NCBI GenBank assembly: GCA_937895785.1
Contig: CALBKW010000087.1
Location: 1-9,815, forward strand
Source: an uncultured Candidatus Melainabacteria bacterium
Lineage (GTDB): Bacteria > Cyanobacteriota > Vampirovibrionia > Gastranaerophilales > Gastranaerophilaceae
DNA: 9,815 nt
Reading direction: 5' to 3'
Both the position numbers and the translations under genes were made by a program. Shown here one piece after another: positions 1 to 5,959 of the stretch; position 1 is the first letter of the stretch, and every line of letters begins with the position of its first letter. The notes under the pieces are model-generated. The model saw only the letters and a program-made list of their open reading frames with translations, searched no databases and had not been told where the DNA came from.

Positions 1-1
1 C

Positions 2-343
2 AACTACCCACCTGCTAAATTCATTTGGCAAGAAGGCGATAGAGTTGGTATGGCAACAAACTCAATGGTTTCAGAAGGCTGTATCATTTCTGGTGGTGGC
101 TTATCAAGATGTGTTCTAGCTCCAAAAGTAAGAATTAACTCTTATTCTTCAGTAACAGAAAGTATCTTGATGGAAAACGTTAACATCGGTAGACACTGCG
201 AAATTCGCCGTGCAATCATCGATAAAAATGTTCAAGTTCCACCATATACAAAAATCGGTTTTGATAGAGAAATTGATGAACAAAAAGGTTTCTATGTATC
301 ACCAAATGGCGTTACAGTAGTACCAAAAGGCGCAATTCTTTAA
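2..343 (+). CDS. glgC: Glucose-1-phosphate adenylyltransferase, C-terminal part (partial at 5' end)
   Basis: This is the C-terminal part of ADP-glucose pyrophosphorylase, which makes ADP-glucose from glucose-1-phosphate and ATP, the committed step of bacterial glycogen synthesis in the cytoplasm. The reading frame is open from base 2, upstream of the first Met at 50, and begins NYPPAKFIWQ, so the gene starts outside the window. The visible 113 residues are the left-handed beta-helix domain. They match the GlgC family closely: YPPAKF, then GCIISGG, RVNSYS-like VRINSYSSV, VNIGRHCEIRRAIIDK, and the ending IGFD followed by FYVSPNGVTVVPKGAIL. The catalytic and nucleotide-binding N-terminal domain is not in view. 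The TAA stop is followed 20 bases later by a long hairpin that reaches into the next gene's start region. Family assignment is secure; the allosteric type cannot be judged from this part. Confidence 0.95.
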   Translation, partial: NYPPAKFIWQEGDRVGMATNSMVSEGCIISGGGLSRCVLAPKVRINSYSSVTESILMENVNIGRHCEIRRAIIDKNVQVPPYTKIGFDREIDEQKGFYVSPNGVTVVPKGAIL

Positions 344-363
344 TCAAAGTTAATACAACTTTA

Positions 364-409
364 AAAAAATACTTCTTTGTGATAACATCTTCGCAAAGGA
401 GTATTTTTT
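364..409 (+). promoter_or_regulatory. Terminator-like hairpin that contains the RBS of the next gene
   Basis: Bases 364-381 pair with 392-409 as an 18-bp RNA stem with no mismatch and two G-U wobbles. An extra A-U pair (382/391) can close the loop to 8 nt. The 3' arm reads CGCAAAGGAGTATTTTTT, so it contains both a strong Shine-Dalgarno sequence (AAAGGAG, 395-401, 8 nt before the ATG at 410) and the T-run expected of an intrinsic terminator. The T-run ends directly at the ATG. The structure could end glgC transcription, hide the RBS of the downstream gene in read-through transcripts, or do both. A transcript starting inside the loop or 3' arm would escape the sequestration. The pairing is seen directly; the regulatory role is inferred. 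Confidence 0.75.
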
Positions 410-937
410 ATGGATAAGAAATCTTTAGTTATAATAAATTCAATCATTTTAGGAATAATAGTATTAGTACTTTTAGGCTTTTTAATTTCTGAGTGCGTGT
501 ACACTCATAGGATTAATAACCACTATATCAACGAAACAAATATTTCTGTACAGTTTGATGACAAGAGCAAAAAATTTGACACATCTTTGCCAACAGTTCT
601 TTTAATTCATACTCAAAGATGTGGTTTATGTATAAGATTTTTGCCAATATTCAACAAAGCATCTATAAAATATAAAGGTAAATATAACTTTGTTGCACTT
701 GAAGGTCATGACCCTCGTAATTACACTCTTGTTCAAGATAATGTTACAGAACTACCAATGGTATACATTTACGATACTTCAATTGGTAACAAAATACATA
801 TTCCATCAACAATGCTTGGAGATGAAGAACATTTCTATTTTGAACTAGATAGATATTTACACTTCCGTTCTTTATTGAACCTTGACCAAGCTGTAAAAGA
901 CCACCAAGAGGCTCTTGCAAAAATTCAAAAGAAATAA
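410..937 (+). CDS. Membrane-anchored thioredoxin-like protein with CGLC motif
   Basis: This 175-residue protein has an N-terminal membrane anchor (hydrophobic residues 6-27 after a short MDKK) and a soluble domain that is probably outside the cytoplasmic membrane. That domain resembles a thioredoxin fold: strand PTVLLIHTQ at 61-69, then the redox-like CxxC pair Cys71-Gly-Leu-Cys74 at the start of a helix, then NFVALEGHDP, and the sequence TELPMVYIYD with a probable cis-proline at Pro116. These are the three landmarks of the fold. The -GL- pair between the cysteines is neither the thioredoxin GP nor the DsbA PH type, so oxidase, reductase or a non-enzymatic role cannot be decided. The C-terminal tail (160-175) is charged and probably helical. 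The start is set by AAAGGAG 8 nt upstream, which sits inside a hairpin shared with the end of the glgC unit. No partner such as CcdA or DsbB lies nearby. I do not recognise a named gene. Confidence 0.8.
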   Translation: MDKKSLVIINSIILGIIVLVLLGFLISECVYTHRINNHYINETNISVQFDDKSKKFDTSLPTVLLIHTQRCGLCIRFLPIFNKASIKYKGKYNFVALEGHDPRNYTLVQDNVTELPMVYIYDTSIGNKIHIPSTMLGDEEHFYFELDRYLHFRSLLNLDQAVKDHQEALAKIQKK

Positions 938-964
938 AACTTTAATAATTTGGTAAAAGAAAGC

Positions 965-992
965 AAAAAAAAGGTGAAACTTTTGTTCCACC
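965..992 (-). terminator. Intrinsic terminator on the minus strand, with no gene in front of it
   Basis: Read on the minus strand, GGTGGAAC-AAAA-GTTTCACC (992 to 973) forms an 8-bp stem with one G-U wobble and a 4-nt loop. It is followed at once by eight T (972 to 965). On the plus strand the same stem has an A-C mismatch and is not followed by T, so it fits a minus-strand terminator. The thioredoxin-like gene ends at 937 on the plus strand, so the hairpin does not serve that gene. It may stop read-through from the minus-strand genes, block antisense transcription into the upstream gene, or end a small RNA. Confidence 0.6.
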
Positions 993-1195
993 GCGTCTGT
1001 TAATTAATAAAACTACTACACTTTTCCTTTTACCTTCTATCCTATTGGAATTAAATTAAAATCTTTTTGTCTATTAATACCTCTTTGTGTTTTGTTTACA
1101 TGTATATAAAGTATTTTGGGTAAAAAAAATTGCCTTTTCAGTATTGATAATAGATTCAGCAAGATTGAACTATTTGAAATATAGGATTCGGAAAC

Positions 1196-1232
1196 ATAAT
1201 GTCACCTTGAATTTATTTCAGGGTCGCATTAT
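1196..1232. repeat. Imperfect palindromic element with CCTTGAA...TTCAGGG core
   Basis: The element is ATAATGTCACCTTGAA, a 5-base centre, then TTCAGGGTCGCATTAT. The inner arms ACCTTGAA/TTCAGGGT pair over 8 bp with one G-U. The outer arms ATAATG/CATTAT pair over 6 bp, separated from the inner stem by two mismatched positions. Short palindromes with a CCTGAA...TTCAGG core are, from memory, common as dispersed intergenic elements in several bacterial groups. Only one copy is seen here, so its repeat status rests on that resemblance. Confidence 0.5.
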
Positions 1233-1257
1233 TTCTTTGAAAGAACATTCAACTAAA

Positions 1258-1295
1258 ATTAAGAGGCGCGACAGCTAGCTGTCGCGCCTCTTAAT
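1258..1295. terminator. 38-bp perfect palindrome, probable bidirectional terminator
   Basis: Bases 1258-1276 and 1277-1295 are perfect reverse complements with no spacer, centred on AGCTAGCT, with a GC-rich core (GAGGCGCGACAG and its complement) in AT-rich surroundings. It lies 24 bases beyond the stop of the minus-strand small gene. Read on the minus strand it is followed by TTAATTTTAG, and on the plus strand by AATGGG with a T-run only about 15 nt later. It therefore fits best as the terminator of the minus-strand genes. Perfect symmetry also allows cruciform extrusion. Confidence 0.75.
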
Positions 1296-1318
1296 GGGTA
1301 AATATTTTTTAAGTCTTA

Positions 1319-1543
1319 CTATCTTACAACTTTTGAAACAAAGTTTGTAATTTCAAACAAAGAGTCTTTAACAAAATCTTTTGCCAAATCACCCAATGGA
1401 CGATTTTCAATAAAATCGAATGCGAAGTAGATTGGATCTTTTGCGTTGTTAAATCTCATTCTTCTATCTTTTTTATTTAGGTAGAAAAGATTATCTTTAT
1501 TAGCTTTAATCAATTCACCGAAATGTGTATTTGGATTTTGCAT
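1319..1543 (-). CDS. Small orphan protein, 74 aa
   Basis: I do not recognise this protein. It starts MQNPNTHFGELIKANKDN, is rich in Lys, Asn and Asp, has a basic patch (NKKDRRMRF) in the first half, and ends in a segment that could be an amphipathic helix (AKDFVKDSLFEITNFVSKVV). There is no signal peptide, membrane segment or cysteine. The ATG at 1543 is preferred over a GTG four codons upstream (1555). The only Shine-Dalgarno (GGAG, 1557-1560) would lie one or two bases from the GTG but sits 13 nt from the ATG. The gene follows the phosphoesterase N1 by 142 nt on the same strand with no clear terminator between them, so cotranscription is possible. It ends in front of a strong palindromic terminator. 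Placement between an RBS and a terminator supports a real gene; function is unknown. Confidence 0.65.
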   Translation of the reverse strand: MQNPNTHFGELIKANKDNLFYLNKKDRRMRFNNAKDPIYFAFDFIENRPLGDLAKDFVKDSLFEITNFVSKVVR

Positions 1544-1685
1544 GTTAAGTATCACTCTCCGTTAAGATTACATTGACCTCTACATTTATAATAAAGTTTT
1601 TTTAGAGGGGCGAATTTCAAACATGTTCTTTTTTGTTACATTTGTTTACATACCTATAAGTTAATGAAATCGCAGGTTCTCATGC

Positions 1686-3308
1686 TTAGCCCAAAATTTC
1701 TTTTCTAGCGGCTAATAATTCATCACGACTTGAATATTCGTGAGTAAAGTTTGCACGGTTTTGAGTTGGTTGTTTCAAATCAATATCTTTATGAGAATTT
1801 AAATAATTAATAAACAAATCTTGCTCACGCCCTACAGCTTTTGCATCACTTTTATATTTTGCAAGAACATTTTTTGTTAAATCATGGCTAAATAGGTAAC
1901 TTGATAAAACAACTTTAACTTTTTTATCTTGGTTTGGATTATTTACATCAATATTTTTGTCACCTATTGTCATATCTATTAAAGCATTTTTATTGCCAGT
2001 TTTTGCAAATTCGATATCATTATGAGCTGAGTATGTCATGCCTGCAGTTCTCAAAACTTGAGGGTCTTTGTTTGTAGTAAGCATTGAACCAGACATTGAG
2101 TTTACAACTTCAACTAAATCCTTTTCAGACATTTCAACTTCTTGCATTTCTGTGTTGAAGGGTAACATTGAATATTTTACGTCATAATTTGTAATGCCAT
2201 CTTTTACACCACCTCTGACAGTTGCAGCATTATATAGAACTACATCTGCGCCAGTTTGTTCTTTAACTGCATCTGCAAATAAGTTTGCTAAAGGGTTTTC
2301 TCTGTAACGTTCAATAAAGGTATTTGCTGGTTCATAAGGTGTCGCATTTTTAGCTAAAACAACCTTTTTACCAAGTTCTTTATTCATCAAGCTTTGTGCA
2401 ACTTTTGAATCTTTAAACATATTCAAATCGTACAAACTATTTTTAATTTTATCTGTTTTTAACACACCTTTGTCATCAAAAACAACATCTAAATAACCAG
2501 CATACTCGTTCATACCGCCAGCTTGAGTAATAATTACTGGTTCATTACGTTTTGACCTCAATAGATTAAGTTTGTGAGTACCGCCTTTATTTTCTGTATT
2601 TACACCTTCAATTGTTGTGTGTGTATGGCCACCTACAATGATGTCTACACCTTCTGTTTCACGAGCGACTTTTAAATCACCATCTTCGCCATAACCTAGG
2701 TGTGAGCATAAAATAATTTTGTTAATCCCTTGTTTTTCTAGTTTTTTTGTTTCATCGTTAATTTCTTTGATTGTATCATCAATATTAAGAGGTTTAACTG
2801 TATTTTCGGTTTTACCAATATAAGAATTAATAGGAGCTGTACCAATTACAGCAAACTTGTGTCCGCCTTTCATAAATACGGCAGATCTAACTAATTTTTT
2901 ATCTTTTATTCTTTCTTTTAGTGGATTTTCATCATCTATTTTTAAGTTACAGTTTACAGTTTGAAAATCTGCATTTGCTAAAGAATCAGCAAGAGGTTTT
3001 GACCCACCAGCAAACTCGTGATTTCCAAGAGCCAAAGCATCTAAATGCATCAAATTAAACAACTTAACCATCAATGAGTTACGTTGTTTATCCGCACCAA
3101 ATAAACAATCTCCAGCAGCTAAAGTCATATTTGGAGTTGTTTTGTTTTCCAATTTGAATGTATCATGCGCAGTCTTGAATTTAGCCAATCGGTTTACATC
3201 ACCGTGCATATCGTTTGTATAAAATAAACCTAATTCAACTTCCTTACGTTTGTTTGTTCCTTGAGGCTTAAATACGTTCAAATTTGTATTTGGATTAATT
3301 GATGTCAT
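1686..3308 (-). CDS. 5'-nucleotidase / UshA-like metallophosphoesterase (paralogue N1)
   Basis: This 540-residue protein has the two-domain build of bacterial 5'-nucleotidases, which hydrolyse nucleoside monophosphates or related phosphoesters with two metal ions. The N-terminal metallophosphatase domain (about 25-280) shows the metal-binding motifs in order: FYTNDMHGD (Asp33, His35), AAGDCLFG (Asp67), LGNHEF (Asn96, His97), CSHLG (His203) and GGHTH (His228, His230). The C-terminal substrate-binding domain (about 320-525) has RENPLANLFADAV, then NAATVRGG in place of the usual NGGG-R, keeping Arg365, then LPFN. Family members are normally exported, yet there is no Sec signal peptide. Instead the protein starts MTSINPNTNLNVFKPQ, whose ends match the paralogue at 4270-5913. 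The start has AAGG 10 nt upstream. A promoter-proximal element shared with the paralogue lies 60 nt before the ATG. Catalytic assignment is firm; the exact substrate and the cell location are open. Confidence 0.9.
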   Translation of the reverse strand: MTSINPNTNLNVFKPQGTNKRKEVELGLFYTNDMHGDVNRLAKFKTAHDTFKLENKTTPNMTLAAGDCLFGADKQRNSLMVKLFNLMHLDALALGNHEFAGGSKPLADSLANADFQTVNCNLKIDDENPLKERIKDKKLVRSAVFMKGGHKFAVIGTAPINSYIGKTENTVKPLNIDDTIKEINDETKKLEKQGINKIILCSHLGYGEDGDLKVARETEGVDIIVGGHTHTTIEGVNTENKGGTHKLNLLRSKRNEPVIITQAGGMNEYAGYLDVVFDDKGVLKTDKIKNSLYDLNMFKDSKVAQSLMNKELGKKVVLAKNATPYEPANTFIERYRENPLANLFADAVKEQTGADVVLYNAATVRGGVKDGITNYDVKYSMLPFNTEMQEVEMSEKDLVEVVNSMSGSMLTTNKDPQVLRTAGMTYSAHNDIEFAKTGNKNALIDMTIGDKNIDVNNPNQDKKVKVVLSSYLFSHDLTKNVLAKYKSDAKAVGREQDLFINYLNSHKDIDLKQPTQNRANFTHEYSSRDELLAARKEILG

Positions 3309-3351
3309 TACAATAATGCCTTATACACACACTTTCATACTATATATAAAA

Positions 3352-3378
3352 CATGAGAAAGCAAATTGTTGCCCTTTT
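3352..3378 (-). promoter_or_regulatory. Upstream element shared by the two phosphoesterase genes (N1 copy)
   Basis: On the minus strand this site reads AAAAGGGCAA (3378 to 3369), then 13 nt, then CATG (3355 to 3352), followed by TTTTATATATAG, which could serve as a -10 region. The same AAAAGGGCAA-N13-CATG layout lies upstream of the paralogue at 5986-5960. GGGCAA ends 60 nt before the ATG here and 63 nt there. No good TTGACA-type -35 is present. It may be an activator site, an unusual promoter, or simply left over from gene duplication. Confidence 0.45.
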
Positions 3379-3451
3379 TTAAACATTTGTAAAAGATAAA
3401 GAAAGGAGCTTCTAAAACAAGTTTTGAATGACACCATAATCAATCACTATC

Positions 3452-4162
3452 CTAATCGCATTGGTGTTTTGTTGACCAATTCAAATCATTGCAATGTAAG
3501 TAATCCATATTACCGATAGACAATACCCAACTTAGAGCTCCATAATCAGGTTCCAAGGCTGGATCCCCATTTTCATCTGAAGTATAAGTAAACTCATCTT
3601 CATTATTAATATGTGCATTAAAAATATCAATACCTTTTTTACAAGGACCTTTTACACCATCTACGTCAAAATACATATAAATGCCACTACCAATTTCATT
3701 ACCGACATTCACGACTACAACAACAGCCCCAGAAGGCAAGGTAAATGCTGCTGCATCAGAAGAAAATGATGAAGCAAAAGGTTTGTCCTCTATAGAGGTA
3801 CCATCATATTCAACATAATTTTTTGATAGATTATAGCATTGAGTAACATCATTTCCGCAATTCTTAGTCATTTTTATATATTTTGACAACTCTGCAACAA
3901 TAGCTTTCGTTGCATCAGCTTTGGTAGTTACTCCCGCATCCGAAATAATTTCATCAATAGATTTATTTGTTAGCATACGAGAAACACCTGTTTCCAATTG
4001 ATTATATGTTGTTTTTGCTAACATTACATATTTGTCTTCATCTACGTTTTGCGATAAGTTTGGCAATGCAAGTGCTGCTGTTATACCAATAATAGCCACA
4101 ACCAACAAAACTTCTGCTAGCGTAAATGCTTTAAATTTATTAAAAATTAAGTTTGATTTCAT
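3452..4162 (-). CDS. Type IV pilin-like / pseudopilin protein
   Basis: This 236-residue protein has a class III (prepilin) signal. A short basic leader, MKSNLIFNKFKA, is followed by FTLAEVLLVVAIIGITAALALPNL, with Phe13 as first mature residue and Glu17 at the conserved position 5. The hydrophobic stretch is the pilin N-terminal helix. Cleavage would fall after Ala12 instead of the usual Gly. The mature protein would be inserted in the membrane and could be assembled into a pilus or pseudopilus. The globular part has five cysteines (102, 109, 174, 223, 235) that could form disulfides. It also has the late motif MYFDVDGVKGPCKKGIDIF, a DVDG-KGP-GIDIF pattern that I associate with Gastranaerophilales-type pilin-like proteins. 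The start has GAGGT 6 nt upstream and a strong promoter further up. The gene lies between two phosphoesterase paralogues, and no other pilus gene is in the window, so it is an orphan minor-pilin-type gene. Confidence 0.88.
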   Translation of the reverse strand: MKSNLIFNKFKAFTLAEVLLVVAIIGITAALALPNLSQNVDEDKYVMLAKTTYNQLETGVSRMLTNKSIDEIISDAGVTTKADATKAIVAELSKYIKMTKNCGNDVTQCYNLSKNYVEYDGTSIEDKPFASSFSSDAAAFTLPSGAVVVVVNVGNEIGSGIYMYFDVDGVKGPCKKGIDIFNAHINNEDEFTYTSDENGDPALEPDYGALSWVLSIGNMDYLHCNDLNWSTKHQCD

Positions 4163-4186
4163 ATCGTACCTCTTTTATTTATCGGT

Positions 4187-4215
4187 ATTTTAGCATTTAT
4201 TTATTTTTCCGTCAA
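4187..4215 (-). promoter_or_regulatory. Sigma70-type promoter for the pilin-like gene
   Basis: On the minus strand TTGACG (4215-4210) and TAAAAT (4192-4187) are separated by exactly 17 nt. A TG one base upstream of the -10 gives an extended -10 (TGCTAAAAT). It sits 24 nt before the start codon and directly after the terminator of the upstream phosphoesterase gene, so the pilin-like gene is an independent unit. Confidence 0.75.
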
Positions 4216-4222
4216 TTACAAA

Positions 4223-4262
4223 ATAAAAAGGCGGCGACGCAGTCGCGTCGCCGCCTTTTTAT
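4223..4262. terminator. Strong GC-rich bidirectional terminator
   Basis: A stem of 18 bp (4223-4240 with 4245-4262) closes an AGTC loop. The core GGCGGCGACGC is very GC-rich for this sequence and is flanked by five A and five T, so it works as a terminator in both directions. It starts 7 bases beyond the stop of the minus-strand phosphoesterase N2 and insulates the pilin promoter that follows. Confidence 0.9.
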
Positions 4263-4269
4263 AAACTTA

Positions 4270-5913
4270 TTATACTTGCTTTTGCATTGTTTTAACTTTA
4301 TCATCCATAGAGTATTGTGGGCAATATGTTGCTAAATCATTGTATTTGATTGTAATTCTGTTGTCTTTTGGCATTGAGAAATCAACTGTACCTTTTTTAG
4401 TTAAGTAATCAGTGAAGATTTCTTGTTGGTCGCCAACTTTTTCAGCAGAAGCTTTGTATTTGTCTAAAATTGGTTTTGAGTAATCTGCACAGAATAAGTA
4501 TGAGTCAAATGCAACTTTAACTTTTTTGTCTGAACTTGGATTTTTAGTATCGATTGTAGCAGTAACATTACCTTTTTCATCTGTTAATTCTAATTTTGTT
4601 AAAGGAGCTTTGCCACCTGCTTGGTCAATAGTATATTTCATACCAGCAGTTCTTAATAATGGAGGGTCAACTTCGCCGAAAACTTTTGCAGATGTAGCGT
4701 TTAATAAGTCTACAACTTCCTTTTCAGTCATTTCTGCAGCTACGTAAGAACTGTTGTATGGTAACATTTCATATTTTAAATTGTAGTTAGAAATTTCGTT
4801 ATTAGCGCCACCTTTAACTGTGTTTGTTGCGAATAATACAGCTTGAACACCTTGAGATTTACCTTTTTCTAAAACAGCATCAGCTAACATATTATGAACA
4901 GGATTTTCTCTGTATCTTTCTTCAAATTCACATTCTGGGTCATAACCATTTGTAACGTTTGCTAAATGTTGTTTTGAACCTAAAGTTTCAACCATTAAGT
5001 TGTTCACTTTTTTATCTTCAGCAAAATCTGCAACATTTGCTAAGTTATTTCTGATTGAATCAGTTTTAATAACACCGTTTTTATCAAATACTACGTCTAA
5101 GAAACCTACGTTTTGGTTTAATTTACCTGCTTGAGTGATGATAACAGGTTCGCCTCTTTTTGATTTAACTAAGTTTAATTTATGAGTGCCACCTTTATCC
5201 TCTGATTGAGCGCCTTCAATTGTCGCATGAGAGTGACCGCCGATGATAATATCGATACCTTCTGTTTCTCTTGCAACTTTAAGGTCTGCATGTTCGCCAT
5301 AACCTAAGTGAGAGCATAAAATAATTTTGTTAATACCTTGTTTTTCTAAGTTTCTAGCTTCTTCATTAATAGCTTTGATTGTTTTATCAATATCTTTAAC
5401 TCTAACGCCTACTTTAGCATCTTCTGTAATACCAACTTCTGCATCAAATGGAGAAGCGCCAATTACAGCAAATTTTTGTCCACCTTTCATAAATACTGCC
5501 GATTTAACTAACTTTTTATCTTTAAGTCTTTCTTGCAATGGACAATCTTCACCAACTTCTAAGTTTGCTGCAACTGCTTTTGCATTAATATCTTTTAAGT
5601 GCTCAGACAAACCTTTAGAACCAGGAGTAAATTCGTGGTTACCAAGAGCCATAGCATCAAATTTCATCATGTTCATAACTTTTGAAATAAGACCTAATCT
5701 CTTTTTGTCTTTACCATAGAAACAATCGCCTGCAGTTAATGTCAAAGTTGAATTATCTTTGTTAGATTTTTCAAACGAGTCTTTTGCCGATTTCAATTTT
5801 GATAGACGGTTAATATCACCGTGCATATCATTTGTGTAAAATACGCTTAATTGAGTTTCGCCAGCTTTTGTATTTGCTACTTGAGGCTTAAAAAAGTTGT
5901 TGATACTTGTCAT
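4270..5913 (-). CDS. 5'-nucleotidase / UshA-like metallophosphoesterase with altered substrate site (paralogue N2)
   Basis: This 547-residue protein is a clear paralogue of N1, with long identical runs such as EKQGINKIILCSHLGYGE. All metal-site motifs are present: FYTNDMHGD (Asp29, His31), AGDCFYG (Asp63), LGNHEF (Asn92, His93), SHLG (His202) and GGHSH (His227, His229). In the C-terminal domain the family NGGG-R loop is FATNTVKGG, with Lys367 where N1 has Arg365, and the PFGN motif is LPYN. The phosphoesterase centre should therefore work, but substrate binding is probably changed. There is no signal peptide. The start MTSINNFFKPQ matches the ends of the N1 start while the linker after it differs. 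AGGAA lies 13 nt before the ATG, a long spacing. A strong terminator follows the stop. It is divergent from the transketolase-ftsEX operon across 158 nt. Confidence 0.9.
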   Translation of the reverse strand: MTSINNFFKPQVANTKAGETQLSVFYTNDMHGDINRLSKLKSAKDSFEKSNKDNSTLTLTAGDCFYGKDKKRLGLISKVMNMMKFDAMALGNHEFTPGSKGLSEHLKDINAKAVAANLEVGEDCPLQERLKDKKLVKSAVFMKGGQKFAVIGASPFDAEVGITEDAKVGVRVKDIDKTIKAINEEARNLEKQGINKIILCSHLGYGEHADLKVARETEGIDIIIGGHSHATIEGAQSEDKGGTHKLNLVKSKRGEPVIITQAGKLNQNVGFLDVVFDKNGVIKTDSIRNNLANVADFAEDKKVNNLMVETLGSKQHLANVTNGYDPECEFEERYRENPVHNMLADAVLEKGKSQGVQAVLFATNTVKGGANNEISNYNLKYEMLPYNSSYVAAEMTEKEVVDLLNATSAKVFGEVDPPLLRTAGMKYTIDQAGGKAPLTKLELTDEKGNVTATIDTKNPSSDKKVKVAFDSYLFCADYSKPILDKYKASAEKVGDQQEIFTDYLTKKGTVDFSMPKDNRITIKYNDLATYCPQYSMDDKVKTMQKQV

Positions 5914-5959
5914 TTAAGTATAAAAATTCCTATATTGTGAGTTGATATATTAATAAAGT

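Larger units (their letters stand above)
938..1257. other. Gene-poor intergenic region
   Basis: This stretch has no open frame with a credible start, Shine-Dalgarno and protein-like composition. A 63-codon frame at 1087-1278 runs through the palindromic repeat and into the terminator stem, and is not believed. What the region does hold is a minus-strand intrinsic terminator (965-992), a palindromic repeat (1196-1232), and runs of A and T. On the minus strand around 1095-1138 there is a sequence (AAAAGGCAATTT, later CAAAAT and ACTTTATATA) loosely like the region upstream of the phosphoesterase gene at 4270-5913. That similarity needs gaps and may be chance. Confidence 0.6.

Noticed and set aside
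978..998. T-box-like string (GGTGGAAC next to GCG) on the minus strand
   Set aside because: The order of the parts is wrong for the T-box GGTGGNACCGCG sequence, there is no specifier stem, and no aminoacyl or amino-acid gene follows.
1087..1278. 63-codon open frame on the plus strand
   Set aside because: It has no Shine-Dalgarno, runs through the palindromic repeat and ends inside the terminator palindrome. Composition is not protein-like.
1544..1555. GTG start four codons upstream for the small minus-strand gene
   Set aside because: The only Shine-Dalgarno lies one or two bases from this GTG, too close for use; the ATG at 1543 is at a workable distance.
1577..1608. Inverted repeat CCTCTA...TAGAGG upstream of the small gene
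   Set aside because: It has only 6 bp with a 20-nt loop and no conserved partner; too weak to call an operator or attenuator.
1091..1651. Eleven-base repeat TTTGTTTACAT at 1091-1101 and 1641-1651
   Set aside because: In AT-rich DNA of this length many 11-base matches are expected by chance; no shared layout around it beyond a few bases.
5327..5719. Plus-strand frame inside the N2 phosphoesterase gene
   Set aside because: It is antisense to a strongly conserved enzyme with complete motifs. The same holds for the shorter frame at 4526-4747 and the minus-strand frame at 7777-8136 in ftsX.
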